Program-made: the position numbers and the translations under genes
In this document: piece by piece, positions 27,518-36,246 of the stretch
How positions within the stretch are numbered: position 1 is the first letter of the stretch
How the letters are laid out: the number at the start of each line of letters is the position of its first letter
Notes under the pieces: model-generated
Databases searched by the model: none
The model's input: only the letters and a program-made list of their open reading frames with translations
Told to the model about the DNA's origin: nothing
NCBI GenBank assembly: GCA_963663665.2
Contig: CAXXKP010000001.1
Location: 558,001-622,000, forward strand
Source of the DNA: SABI01 sp963663665
GTDB taxonomy: Bacteria; Spirochaetota; Spirochaetia; Sphaerochaetales; Sphaerochaetaceae
Length of the DNA stretch: 64,000 nt
Direction of reading: 5' to 3'

Positions 27518-27539
27518 TACAGATCCATAGAGAGAAAAT

Positions 27540-28097
27540 TTAAATCTTCTCAACCTGTAAAAAATCGACTTCAACTGGAGTTGACCGACCAAAGATTCCA
27601 ACAAGAACCCTTAGTTTTGTCTTCTCGGCAAGAACCTCTTCAACCACTCCAGTAAATGATTCAAAAGGACCTTCAATAATTTTAACATGCTCACCATTAC
27701 TGAAGCTCTGCTTAGGACGTAAAACAATTTCATCCTTAAGCTCGCCTGTTTTTTGCAGAATCCCTTTCAGCTCAGTAGAAGAAAGTGGAGTAGGTTTTCG
27801 CCCCTCTAAAGATCCTACGAATCCTGTAACACCTTGAATACGTTTTACTTGAGAACAATAAAGTTCCCATTGGTAATCAGGTAAATCCATCTCAACAAGT
27901 ATGTACGAAGGAAGTATCTTACGTTTGACTGTCTTCTTCACCCCATCTTTCACTTCTATGACATCTTCAGTTGGAACTTTGATATCACTAACGACCTCAG
28001 CAAAGTTGAGGTCTGTTTCCATGAGCTTTCGAATAGTCTTTTCTATCTTCATCTCATACCCTGAATAGGTATGTACTACGTACCAGCCTTTCGCCAT
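27540..28097 (-). CDS. nusG: Transcription elongation/antitermination factor NusG
   Basis: 185 residues. NGN domain with KGWYVVHTYSGYEMKIEKTI at the start and a C-terminal KOW domain (SNGEHVKIIEGPFESFTGVVEEV). Typical placement between secE and rplK. Confidence 0.97.
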   Translation of the reverse strand: MAKGWYVVHTYSGYEMKIEKTIRKLMETDLNFAEVVSDIKVPTEDVIEVKDGVKKTVKRKILPSYILVEMDLPDYQWELYCSQVKRIQGVTGFVGSLEGRKPTPLSSTELKGILQKTGELKDEIVLRPKQSFSNGEHVKIIEGPFESFTGVVEEVLAEKTKLRVLVGIFGRSTPVEVDFLQVEKI

Positions 28098-28105
28098 GAA
28101 TTCTC

Positions 28106-28285
28106 CTAGAAAATCAAGTCGACACCTTGAACAAGGAGGAAGTCTACTAAACCAAGGACAAACGCAAAAATCGCAGTAGACACAATAACAACCTTGGTTG
28201 ATGCTACAACTTCTTCACGTGTGGGCCAAACCACCTTTTTTAACTCAAGATGAGATTCTTTAAAATATTTTAAAATCTTTTTCAT
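28106..28285 (-). CDS. secE: Protein translocase subunit SecE
   Basis: 59 residues from MKKILKYFKESHLELKKVVWPTREE, the conserved amphipathic helix, followed by one membrane helix (TKVVIVSTAIFAFVLGLVDFLL). A longer in-frame start at 28312 overlaps the tRNA and is rejected. SecE clamps SecY, encoded at 4409-5728. Confidence 0.95.
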   Translation of the reverse strand: MKKILKYFKESHLELKKVVWPTREEVVASTKVVIVSTAIFAFVLGLVDFLLVQGVDLIF

Positions 28286-28312
28286 CACATTCTCCCTTTC
28301 GCAAGAAGTCAA

Positions 28313-28386
28313 CAGGCCAGGTAGGACTCGAACCTACAACATCTGGTTTTGGAGACCAGCGCTCTGACCATTGGAGCTACTGACCT
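28313..28386 (-). tRNA. tRNA-Trp (CCA)
   Basis: A 74-base cloverleaf with a seven-pair acceptor stem, anticodon stem CTGGT/ACCAG around loop CTCCAAA (anticodon CCA) and T-arm GTAGGTTCGAGTCCTAC. The discriminator is G, as expected for tryptophan. No CCA is encoded. It lies between rpmG and secE. Confidence 0.96.
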
Positions 28387-28411
28387 ATTCACTTCTTGTC
28401 ATATTTCGAGA

Positions 28412-28588
28412 CTATTTTATCTTTGTCTCACGATGAAGAGTGTGCTTTCTTTCAAAGGGACAAAACTTATTCAACTCAAGTTTTCCCGGAGTATTCCGGC
28501 GATTCTTCTCCGTTGTATAGTTTTTTTGCTTGCACTCAGTGCATTGAAGGGCAATCTTTTCTACTGGCCCCTTTTTCTTGCTAGCCAT
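28412..28588 (-). CDS. rpmG: 50S ribosomal protein L33
   Basis: 58 residues from MASKKKGPVEKIALQCTECK; the longer ORF runs back into the tRNA and is rejected. The zinc-ribbon has CTEC but the second pair reads CPFE, so the fourth cysteine is replaced by Glu. Three-Cys variants with an acidic residue at this position also exist in B. subtilis, so function is not in doubt. Flanked on both sides by tRNA genes. Confidence 0.95.
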   Translation of the reverse strand: MASKKKGPVEKIALQCTECKQKNYTTEKNRRNTPGKLELNKFCPFERKHTLHRETKIK

Positions 28589-28653
28589 TATAAAACTCCT
28601 TATCGGCGATACCGACGTGTATCTTCTAATAAAACGTATGCATATATTACAAG

Positions 28654-28726
28654 AGCCCTCGATCGGATTTGAACCGATGACCCCCACCTTACCATGGTGG
28701 TGCTCTGCCAGCTGAGCTACAAGGGC
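28654..28726 (-). tRNA. tRNA-Thr (GGT)
   Basis: A 73-base cloverleaf. Acceptor GCCCTTG/CGAGGGC, anticodon stem CCACC/GGTGG around loop ATGGTAA (anticodon GGT), T-arm with GGTTCAAATCC, discriminator U, no encoded CCA. First gene of the rpmG-rpsG transcription unit. Confidence 0.96.
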
Positions 28727-28776
28727 AATTCACAGGCACGGGAACTCAAATCCCACTCTTAACTCGAGCAGGATTC

Positions 28777-28805
28777 AACGTAACAAATCAGGTACCTTTT
28801 GTCAA
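28777..28805 (-). promoter_or_regulatory. Promoter of the tRNA-Thr / rpmG-rpoBC unit
   Basis: TTGACA (28800-28805) and TACGTT (28777-28782) with 17-base spacing on the minus strand, about 50 bases before tRNA-Thr. The same TACGTT -10 appears in the putative yajC promoter. Confidence 0.65.
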
Positions 28806-28869
28806 TAACTTAAACCACCCCTTTTACACTAATTCATGTTTTATTAATGAGTTTCTTTGTTAAAGGATG

Positions 28870-28897
28870 TTGATTCCTTGAATAACTAGACTATATC
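28870..28897 (+). promoter_or_regulatory. Possible promoter of glgP
   Basis: TTGATT (28870-28875) and TATATC (28892-28897) with 16-base spacing, about 60 bases upstream of the glgP start. Confidence 0.45.
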
Positions 28898-28922
28898 ATA
28901 TATACACATAAGATAATATTGC

Positions 28923-28951
28923 ATTTCATTCATCAAGAATGAAATAGGAGG
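28923..28951 (+). promoter_or_regulatory. Hairpin abutting the glgP ribosome-binding site
   Basis: A perfect nine-pair stem ATTTCATTC/GAATGAAAT with a five-base loop (28923-28945) ends exactly where AGGAGG (28946-28951) begins. It could modulate ribosome access or protect the 5' end. Confidence 0.6.
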
Positions 28952-28957
28952 CATTAT

Positions 28958-31465
28958 ATGTCAGATAAAGAACTGCACACCCGTTTTTCACCTAAAAAAG
29001 AGGCTATAGCCACTGACTTTGCTGAACACTTGAAATATTCATTAGATGCAGACGAATTTCATAATACTGAAGAAAACCGTTATACGGCTTTAGCATATAC
29101 AATCCGTGATAGAATCATACATCAATGGCACCAATCTCGCGACACTCAGCGTAAAGCTGGTGCTAAAAGGGTCTATTACCTATCACTTGAATTCCTCATG
29201 GGGAGAGCGATGACTAACAACATCATCAACTTGCAACTTGAACATGAAGTGAAAGAAGCAATGTCTTCTTTAGGATATGCATATGAAGAGATAGCAGATA
29301 TTGAACCTGATGCAGGGCTTGGGAATGGAGGCCTTGGAAGACTTGCTGCATGTTTCCTTGATTCCCTTGCTTCATTAGATATTCCTTCTTATGGATATGG
29401 GATTCGCTATAACTATGGCATCTTCAAGCAACTCATTAGAAACGGTTGGCAATCTGAACATCCTGATAACTGGCTAAAACATGGCAATCCTTGGGAAATT
29501 GTCAGAGATGACATTATTTACACGATACAGTTTGGTGGCTCAGTTAAAGTAATCAGAGAAAATGGAAGAGATCAATATAAGTGGATAAGCGAAAACCAAG
29601 TTCAAGGTGTAGCTTACGATATGCCAATTGTGGGATATGGCGGACGAACGATAAACACTCTTCGCCTGTGGAGTTCTAAAGCAACTGATGAATTTAACTT
29701 TCAAGAATTTAATGATGGCGATTACGTTGAAGCTGTAAAATCTAAAATTCTCGCTGAAAATCTATCCCAAGTACTCTACCCCAATGATACTGGGTATATG
29801 GGTAAGGAGTTACGTTTAAAACAGCAATACTTCTTTGTAGCCTGTTCTCTAGCTGATATCATCAGAAGGTTCAAACGACAAAATACTTCATGGACTCGAC
29901 TTCCAGAATTTGCAGCTATCCAGCTCAACGATACTCACCCCTCCCTTGCAATCCCTGAATTAATGAGAATCCTCGTTGATCTAGAAGGCTTGGAGTGGGA
30001 ACAAGCATGGGATATTACCGTAAACACCCTTGGGTATACAAACCACACTCTCATGCCTGAAGCATTAGAAAAATGGTCATTAGAGATGCTTCAAACAACT
30101 CTTCCTCGCCACATGCAGATTATATTTGAAATTAACCATCGATTTTTACAACAAGCAGTTTCTTTCTTCCCTCTTCAACCTGAAGCTCTTAAAAAATTAT
30201 CTATCATTGAAGAAGGCTCTTCTAAGAGTGTGAGAATGGCTAATCTCTCCATCATAGGAACGCACTCAACGAATGGAGTTGCAGCTCTTCACTCAAAATT
30301 ACTCACAGAAAGGATGTTTCCAGAATTTGCTGTTGTATTCCCTCATCGCTTCAATAACAAGACGAACGGTATTACCCAACGAAGATGGTTACTTGATGCA
30401 AATCCTCTTTTAGCTTCAAAAATTAGCGAAGCAATAGGAGATGGATGGATTACAGATTTTAGTATAATTAAAAAGCTAGCACCCTTTGCTGAAGACAGCA
30501 ATTTCAGGGGAGATTTTCTCACCATCAAACATAAAGCCAAATTACGTGCAGTAGATTTCATGAAAAAAGACTGCAAGATTATTCTTAATCCTGAAACGAT
30601 GTTCGATGTCCAAGTTAAAAGAATTCACGAATATAAAAGACAATTATTGAACGCACTTCATATTATCATGCTGTACCAACAAATTAAAGAAGGAAAGATT
30701 GATTCATTCCCTCCAACATCCTTTATTTTTGGAGGGAAAGCAGCTCCTGGGTATGTAAATGCTAAACTCATTATTAAACTTATTAATTCGATTGCAACGG
30801 TTGTGAATAATGATTCATCTGTCAACAGACTGATGAACGTCCACTTCCTTCCTAATTATCGAGTGACGATGGCAGAATACCTAATCCCTGCAACTGATCT
30901 TTCTGAACAAATTTCAACCGCAGGTTTTGAGGCATCAGGTACAGGAAACATGAAATTCATGTGCAACGGAGCACTCACTATTGGAACAATGGATGGAGCG
31001 AATGTTGAAATGGCGGAAGAGGTTGGCAAGGAGAATATGTTTATCTTTGGCCAAAGTGCCGAGGAGATTGAAGACCTCTCCTACAATTATGATCCATACT
31101 CTTGGGTAAACAAGGATCCTGAAATCAAGAAGAGCTTAGATCTTCTTCTCTCTGGATATTTTAATGTAATGGAACCTGGAATATTTGAACCAATACGTAG
31201 AGCACTCTTTGATGAAGGAGACCGTTACTTCCATTTTGCTGATTTAAGAAGTTACAACGATGCTCATCAAAGTGCCACTTCAATGTATGCTAAAGATAAG
31301 GATGAATGGGCAAGAAAAGCAATTTTAAATATTGCTAATTCGGCAAAATTCAGTAGTGATAGAACAATCCTTGAATATTCAAATGAAATTTGGAAAACAA
31401 AACGTTATCCCATTGCTCGTGATGAATCTGCAAGTTCTACTATGAAAAGCGCACGAAAAAGATAA
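28958..31465 (+). CDS. glgP: Glycogen/starch alpha-glucan phosphorylase
   Basis: Releases glucose 1-phosphate from glycogen or maltodextrin by phosphorolysis, in the cytoplasm. 835 residues, the normal family length. Visible are the early YYLSLEFLMGR and GLGNGGLGRLAACFLDS segments, the substrate region with NDTHPSLAIPELMRI, and the pyridoxal-phosphate site EASGTGNMKF with Lys666. Start ATG follows AGGAGG and a perfect hairpin. Monocistronic, with a strong terminator downstream. GlgP versus MalP specificity cannot be settled from sequence alone. Confidence 0.95.
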   Translation: MSDKELHTRFSPKKEAIATDFAEHLKYSLDADEFHNTEENRYTALAYTIRDRIIHQWHQSRDTQRKAGAKRVYYLSLEFLMGRAMTNNIINLQLEHEVKEAMSSLGYAYEEIADIEPDAGLGNGGLGRLAACFLDSLASLDIPSYGYGIRYNYGIFKQLIRNGWQSEHPDNWLKHGNPWEIVRDDIIYTIQFGGSVKVIRENGRDQYKWISENQVQGVAYDMPIVGYGGRTINTLRLWSSKATDEFNFQEFNDGDYVEAVKSKILAENLSQVLYPNDTGYMGKELRLKQQYFFVACSLADIIRRFKRQNTSWTRLPEFAAIQLNDTHPSLAIPELMRILVDLEGLEWEQAWDITVNTLGYTNHTLMPEALEKWSLEMLQTTLPRHMQIIFEINHRFLQQAVSFFPLQPEALKKLSIIEEGSSKSVRMANLSIIGTHSTNGVAALHSKLLTERMFPEFAVVFPHRFNNKTNGITQRRWLLDANPLLASKISEAIGDGWITDFSIIKKLAPFAEDSNFRGDFLTIKHKAKLRAVDFMKKDCKIILNPETMFDVQVKRIHEYKRQLLNALHIIMLYQQIKEGKIDSFPPTSFIFGGKAAPGYVNAKLIIKLINSIATVVNNDSSVNRLMNVHFLPNYRVTMAEYLIPATDLSEQISTAGFEASGTGNMKFMCNGALTIGTMDGANVEMAEEVGKENMFIFGQSAEEIEDLSYNYDPYSWVNKDPEIKKSLDLLLSGYFNVMEPGIFEPIRRALFDEGDRYFHFADLRSYNDAHQSATSMYAKDKDEWARKAILNIANSAKFSSDRTILEYSNEIWKTKRYPIARDESASSTMKSARKR

Positions 31466-31484
31466 CTCGTAGAAAGTAACACGA

Positions 31485-31514
31485 GAGGACTGGGTTTTCT
31501 AGTCCTCTTTTTTT
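31485..31514 (+). terminator. Terminator of glgP
   Basis: Stem GAGGACT/AGTCCTC (31485-31491 with 31501-31507), nine-base loop, followed by seven T on the plus strand. The T-run ends where the convergent DUF554 gene stops. Confidence 0.85.
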
Positions 31515-32244
31515 ATAAAAAGGGAACGCTTTGAATTATCAGAACGCCTAGATATGTAAAAATTGGGGCAAGTATGAGAGCAGGAAGGAAGTTTCCTGTT
31601 TTAAACTGTTTAATTCCAATAAGGTTGAATGCAATCATCACAAGGAGAATACCCCCAACCGCTGAAAGTTCATTAAGCCCGCTATCCTTTAGCAAAGGAG
31701 AAATCGTTTTTCCCATTATAGTAAAAAATCCTTGATAAACCAAAACAGAAAGGGCGGAAGCAAGAACTCCGGGTCCATATGCTGCAGCAAAAATTATTGC
31801 CATCGAGCCATCCATCACTGATTTTATAAAAATAAGATTATAATCCCCTACAGTACCAGCTGAGATAGAACCTACGATAGCCATTGCACCTGAACAAAAT
31901 AGCACTGAAGAGTTAAGGAAACCTACGGCAAAAAGAGAACCACTATTACCATCAGGTAGTCCATTTTTTTTCCTTATTGCGAGTTTCTCAAGCCAAGCTC
32001 CCGCTTTTAAAATCCCGTTCTCTATACCGACAATGTAGCCAATGAGACCACCTAGAACCATAGAGAATAACAAGACAAGAAAGCTCTCTGTTTGCAAAGC
32101 CATTTTAATCCCTATAGTGAGAGTAACAAGACCTGCTGAAGCAAATACCACTTCTTTAAACTGTTCACTTAACTTTCTTCCAATAAGAAGTCCAAGTACT
32201 CCTCCAAGGAGGATGGCGATACCATTAATATATGTTGCAATCAT
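31513..32244 (-). CDS. DUF554 family membrane protein
   Basis: 243 residues with six to seven hydrophobic helices. MIATYINGIAILLGGVLGLL is the usual family N-terminus, so the ATG at 32244 is preferred over 32262. GxxNSSVLFCSGAMAIVGS-type text and a second half with GPGVLASALSV are typical of YqgA/YdfK relatives, whose function is unknown. Neither candidate start has a Shine-Dalgarno sequence, and a promoter predicts transcription beginning at or next to the ATG. Confidence 0.85.
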   Translation of the reverse strand: MIATYINGIAILLGGVLGLLIGRKLSEQFKEVVFASAGLVTLTIGIKMALQTESFLVLLFSMVLGGLIGYIVGIENGILKAGAWLEKLAIRKKNGLPDGNSGSLFAVGFLNSSVLFCSGAMAIVGSISAGTVGDYNLIFIKSVMDGSMAIIFAAAYGPGVLASALSVLVYQGFFTIMGKTISPLLKDSGLNELSAVGGILLVMIAFNLIGIKQFKTGNFLPALILAPIFTYLGVLIIQSVPFL

Positions 32245-32251
32245 AGGTGTG

Positions 32252-32281
32252 AGTATAAACATAATGGCAATGCTTTGACAA
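32252..32281 (-). promoter_or_regulatory. Promoter of the DUF554 gene, possibly leaderless
   Basis: TTGTCA (32276-32281) and TATACT (32252-32257) with an 18-base spacer. The -10 ends seven bases before the ATG at 32244, so the expected transcription start falls on the start codon. Confidence 0.5.
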
Positions 32282-32310
32282 TTATGTTACAGTTCAAGTG
32301 AGGAAAATGG

Positions 32311-32889
32311 ATGGAAGTATTGTTGCTTGCCGCAGGTGAAGCAAAAAGAATGGGAATGAATAAGCTCTCTCTTCTCTATAAAGGGAAACCTTTAATAATT
32401 CACTCTCTTGAATCAGCTCTTGGCTTATCAAATAAGGTAGTACTTGTTACAGGGTGTTATTCATCACAGGTATTATCTATCTTAGAAGAATATCAACTCA
32501 TAAATCACCCTTCATTAATAATAGCCCATAATTCTAATTATCAAGAAGGTCAATTTTCCTCAACACTCGTTGGTCTCAAAGAGATAACAAAAGGAGAATC
32601 TTGCGCTATCGCATTAAGTGACTCCCCTCTCATAACCCCAATTCACTATACTTTTTTAGAGGAAAATCTTGCTGGATATGACGGCGTAAGGGTTTTTTTT
32701 CATGGCACCCCAGGACACCCCATGTTATGTAGCCAAAAATTAGTTCTACTTGCTCTTAAAGAGAAGAATACAAGTTCTATGAGAGATTTCTTGCAAGATA
32801 AACATATCAATAACATACAAAGTGGTGACCCTTCATGGGTCACCGACATAGATACTCCTGAGTCTTTTACAGCTTTATCTACTCTTTGA
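32311..32889 (+). CDS. MobA/MocA-like nucleotidyltransferase
   Basis: 192 residues with the NTP-transferase signature LLAAGEAKRMGMNKLSLLYKG (residues 4-24). There is a conserved acidic pair in ALSDSPLI and the closing DIDTPES found in molybdenum-cofactor cytidylyl/guanylyltransferases. No molybdenum-cofactor or molybdoenzyme genes are nearby, so the nucleotide and acceptor substrates cannot be assigned. GAGG precedes the start. Its last 15 bases overlap the convergent clpB. Confidence 0.8.
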   Translation: MEVLLLAAGEAKRMGMNKLSLLYKGKPLIIHSLESALGLSNKVVLVTGCYSSQVLSILEEYQLINHPSLIIAHNSNYQEGQFSSTLVGLKEITKGESCAIALSDSPLITPIHYTFLEENLAGYDGVRVFFHGTPGHPMLCSQKLVLLALKEKNTSSMRDFLQDKHINNIQSGDPSWVTDIDTPESFTALSTL

Positions 32890-35451
32890 GAATATCAGTT
32901 TATTATTCTCAACTTTGAGATAAATTTGATCATCTTGAGTGAACTCACCACTTAAAAGCTTTTTTGCCATCTCATTTTCAATCAGATTTTGAATTGCTCT
33001 TTTAAGAGGACGTGCACCATACTCAAGTGTATAACCAGCATTAGATATGAACTGAAGCACATCATCCGAATAATGGAGTGTAATATTTTTACCGGCAAGT
33101 CTCTTAGAAAGTAAGGTAAGTTGAAGATCTGCAATTTGTTTGAGATGAATTTTATCAAGATGATGGAATACAATAATGTCGTCAATTCTGTTGATAAATT
33201 CGGGTCTAAACGAACTTCTTATCAGACTCTCTACCTTTGCCTTATCCTCATCGAATGTCTCTTTGCCTCTCAAATACTGTGAACCTAAGTTGCTTGTCAT
33301 GATAATAATGGTATTAGTAAAATCAACAATCCTTCCTTGCCCATCAGTGAGTCGTCCATCATCAAGAACCTGCAAGAGTATATTAAACACATCTGGATGT
33401 GCCTTCTCAACCTCGTCAAAAAGTATCACCGAATAGGGACGCCTTCTCACGATTTCTGTGAGTTGTCCACCTTGGTCATAGCCCACATATCCAGGAGGTG
33501 CTCCAATCAATCTGCTTACAGAATACTTTTCCATATATTCACTCATATCGATTCGAGTGAGAGCTTTGCTGTCATCAAAGAGAAAAGTGGCAAGAACCTT
33601 TGCAAGTTCTGTTTTACCAACCCCAGTAGGTCCAGCGAAAAGAAATGATCCTAAAGGTCTTCTTTCATCTCCAATTCCTGTTTTATTTCTACGGATTGCA
33701 TTACTTACAGCACTAATCGCATCGTCTTGTCCAATCACTTGCTTATGAAGAATAGATTCAAGATGAATGAATTTATCTGTCTCAGATTGAAGCATTTTTG
33801 CGACAGGAATTCCAGTCCATTTTGAAACAATTGATGCTATATCATCATCTGTGACCTCTTCTCTCAACAAATGAGTACCATGCTGTACATTCTCTAATGA
33901 ATTACTTTGCTCCTCTATCTCTTTTATGAGGGAAGGAATAATTCCATGACGCAATTGTGCAGCTCGAGCGAGATTCCCATCTCTTTCACATTTCACTTCT
34001 TCTTGTTTAAATTGTTCAAGTTTAGCTTTATTATCCCTAATAGATTGTATTGCTTCCTTCTCGTTTCGCCATTGAAGTTGTAACACGTCACGTTCACTAT
34101 TTATTTGGCTTAACTCATTCTTTATCTTCTCGCGCCTTTTTATCGAATTCTGATCTGTTTCCCTAGAGAGTGCTTGTTCTTCTATAGTAAGTTGAAGGAT
34201 TCTACGTTCTATTTGGTCGATTTCAAAAGGTTGACTCTCAATCTCTATCTTCAAACGACTGGCAGCCTCATCAACAAGATCTATTGCTTTATCAGGGAGG
34301 AATCTACTCGTGATGTACCTATCTGATAATGTAGCCGCAGCTACAATAGCTTCATCTTTAATTCTTACACCATGGTGAACTTCATATCGCTCTTTCAAAC
34401 CTCTTAATATTGCGATGGTATCCTCAACTGTGGGTTCTTTTGTATATACTGGTTGGAATCGTCTCTCAAGAGCTTTATCTGTTTCAATATGCTTTCTATA
34501 TTCATCAAGAGTTGTAGCTCCAATTGCTCTCAACTCTCCTCTAGCAAGAGCTGGTTTTAATAGATTAGAAGCATCAGTCGAACCCTCTGCAGCCCCGGCT
34601 CCTACAAGAGTATGTAGTTCATCAATAAAAAGAATAATTTCTCCGTTTGAGGCTACAACCTCTGAGATAACAGATTTTAGTCGTTCTTCAAATTCACCTC
34701 TGAACTTAGCACCAGCAATAAGAGCTCCTAAATCTAGAGAGAGAAGTTTCTTTGATAGGAGAGATTCTGGTACATCTTTTGCCACTATTCGTTGGGCAAG
34801 ACCTTCCACAATAGCAGTCTTTCCGACTCCAGGTTCCCCTATCAGGACTGGATTATTCTTCGTCCTTCGCAATAATACTTGCATCACACGTCTAATCTCT
34901 TCATCCCGACCGATCACGGGATCAAGTTTCTGTGTTTTTGCGAGAACAGTCATATCTCGGCAATACTTTTCTAATGATTGATAACGAGATTCAGGGTTTT
35001 CGTCAGTTACCCTATTATTACCTCTGACCGACTTCAAAGCTTCGAGTATTCTATCTCTTTTGACACTGTACTTCTTTAGCAATTCCCCAATCTTTGTTTT
35101 AGAGTCAATCATTGCTAACAAAACATGTTCAGCACTTAAAAAATCATCTTTGAACCGTAATCGTTCTTTATCAGAGGCAGATAATAGTTCATTCATGCTA
35201 TATGAGATTGTCCCTCTAGATGTTCCATATGATTTTGGAAAAAGCTCTATAAAGGTCGTTGCTTCAGATAGGATTTCCTCTTTTGGTAATCGAAGTGCAT
35301 CGAACAGAGGAATAAATACCCCCTCTTTTTGTGTCAACAACGCTACAAAGAGGTGCTCTACTTCAATAGCGGGGTTCCCATATTCGTGAGCAAGCCCATC
35401 AGCTGATGAGATAGCTTCCCTAAGTTTAATTGTCATGTTTTCATTGTTCAT
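32875..35451 (-). CDS. clpB: ATP-dependent disaggregase ClpB
   Basis: 858 residues: Clp N-domain repeats (1-150), AAA-1 with GEPGVGKTAIVEG and LDLGALIAGAKFRGEFEERL, the long coiled-coil middle domain (about 400-525), and AAA-2 with GPTGVGKTELAK and the ERIGAPPGYVGYD-type substrate loop. The middle domain and absence of a ClpP-binding loop identify ClpB rather than ClpA/C. Cooperates with DnaK, not in this window. No CIRCE element is seen upstream; a TATAAT lies about 30 bases before the start. Confidence 0.97.
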   Translation of the reverse strand: MNNENMTIKLREAISSADGLAHEYGNPAIEVEHLFVALLTQKEGVFIPLFDALRLPKEEILSEATTFIELFPKSYGTSRGTISYSMNELLSASDKERLRFKDDFLSAEHVLLAMIDSKTKIGELLKKYSVKRDRILEALKSVRGNNRVTDENPESRYQSLEKYCRDMTVLAKTQKLDPVIGRDEEIRRVMQVLLRRTKNNPVLIGEPGVGKTAIVEGLAQRIVAKDVPESLLSKKLLSLDLGALIAGAKFRGEFEERLKSVISEVVASNGEIILFIDELHTLVGAGAAEGSTDASNLLKPALARGELRAIGATTLDEYRKHIETDKALERRFQPVYTKEPTVEDTIAILRGLKERYEVHHGVRIKDEAIVAAATLSDRYITSRFLPDKAIDLVDEAASRLKIEIESQPFEIDQIERRILQLTIEEQALSRETDQNSIKRREKIKNELSQINSERDVLQLQWRNEKEAIQSIRDNKAKLEQFKQEEVKCERDGNLARAAQLRHGIIPSLIKEIEEQSNSLENVQHGTHLLREEVTDDDIASIVSKWTGIPVAKMLQSETDKFIHLESILHKQVIGQDDAISAVSNAIRRNKTGIGDERRPLGSFLFAGPTGVGKTELAKVLATFLFDDSKALTRIDMSEYMEKYSVSRLIGAPPGYVGYDQGGQLTEIVRRRPYSVILFDEVEKAHPDVFNILLQVLDDGRLTDGQGRIVDFTNTIIIMTSNLGSQYLRGKETFDEDKAKVESLIRSSFRPEFINRIDDIIVFHHLDKIHLKQIADLQLTLLSKRLAGKNITLHYSDDVLQFISNAGYTLEYGARPLKRAIQNLIENEMAKKLLSGEFTQDDQIYLKVENNKLIFSKSR

Positions 35452-35522
35452 GTCTTTACATCCCTACCTACGTACCATTATATAAGATACTCATAACAAA
35501 AGAGGTGGGCAATTAATTTTCT

Positions 35523-36143
35523 TTAGGAGACGATAAAATGGTGTGAGTCTACTAATCTTAATGATTCTAGATAATTGGCGACGAGTTGTTTTGACCCTAT
35601 GATGTCAAAACTATCAAGAAAAGCAAGCTGGAAACAAAATGATTCAAGGAGGATAACAAGGTGTTGTGTTATTCTTGAAATATCACACTCAACTATTTCA
35701 TGTTTCGTGATTCCAACTCGAAGTAATCTCTTAAAGAGAATATGCAACTTTGCAGTCCTTCTTAATATTATATCAGAGAAGTCTGTTCCTTCTTTCTTCA
35801 TCTGTAGCATTACATCCATCAAGGAGGTGAGTTCTCCTGTGTGTTTCTTAGATATATCAATAATATCGTTACAGATGTTTTGTATTCTTAGAAGAACAGG
35901 ATCTAATGTAGTCCATGCATAATCAGCATACTTAGAAAACATTCTCCCTGTGACAAGTTTGACTGCATAATAGTAGATTTGCTCTTTATCTTTGAAATAT
36001 TGATAAATTGTTGGTCTAGATATTCCACATTCAGAAGCAATAAGAGTGAGGTTTGAATCCTTATATCCTTCACGAGCGAATATTTTTAATGCGGTTTGTA
36101 AAATTTTCTCTTTTCTCTCTTCGTGATCGATTCTTTTAGGCAT
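35523..36143 (-). CDS. TetR/AcrR family transcriptional regulator
   Basis: 206 residues from MPKRIDHEERKEKILQTALK. A longer in-frame start at 36215 covers the promoter region and is rejected. The N-terminal helix-turn-helix is clear (TLIASECGISRPTIYQYFKD, about residues 34-53), with a helical ligand domain after it. Divergent from an M20 peptidase gene across about 100 bases. It may regulate itself and that gene. I could not define a convincing operator, though ATACA/TGTAT arms lie in the gap. Confidence 0.85.
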   Translation of the reverse strand: MPKRIDHEERKEKILQTALKIFAREGYKDSNLTLIASECGISRPTIYQYFKDKEQIYYYAVKLVTGRMFSKYADYAWTTLDPVLLRIQNICNDIIDISKKHTGELTSLMDVMLQMKKEGTDFSDIILRRTAKLHILFKRLLRVGITKHEIVECDISRITQHLVILLESFCFQLAFLDSFDIIGSKQLVANYLESLRLVDSHHFIVS

Positions 36144-36246
36144 TACCTTGTTCCAACTATCTAATTTTTTTCTAACGTATGATACAATATAACACGTAAA
36201 TGTATAAATCGCCAAGATAAGTTGGATTACTTAAAGGGAGTATATC

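Noticed and set aside
28412..28588. L33 with only three zinc-ligand cysteines as a notable anomaly
   Set aside because: Comparable three-Cys L33 proteins with an acidic residue at the fourth site exist in other bacteria, so this is ordinary variation.
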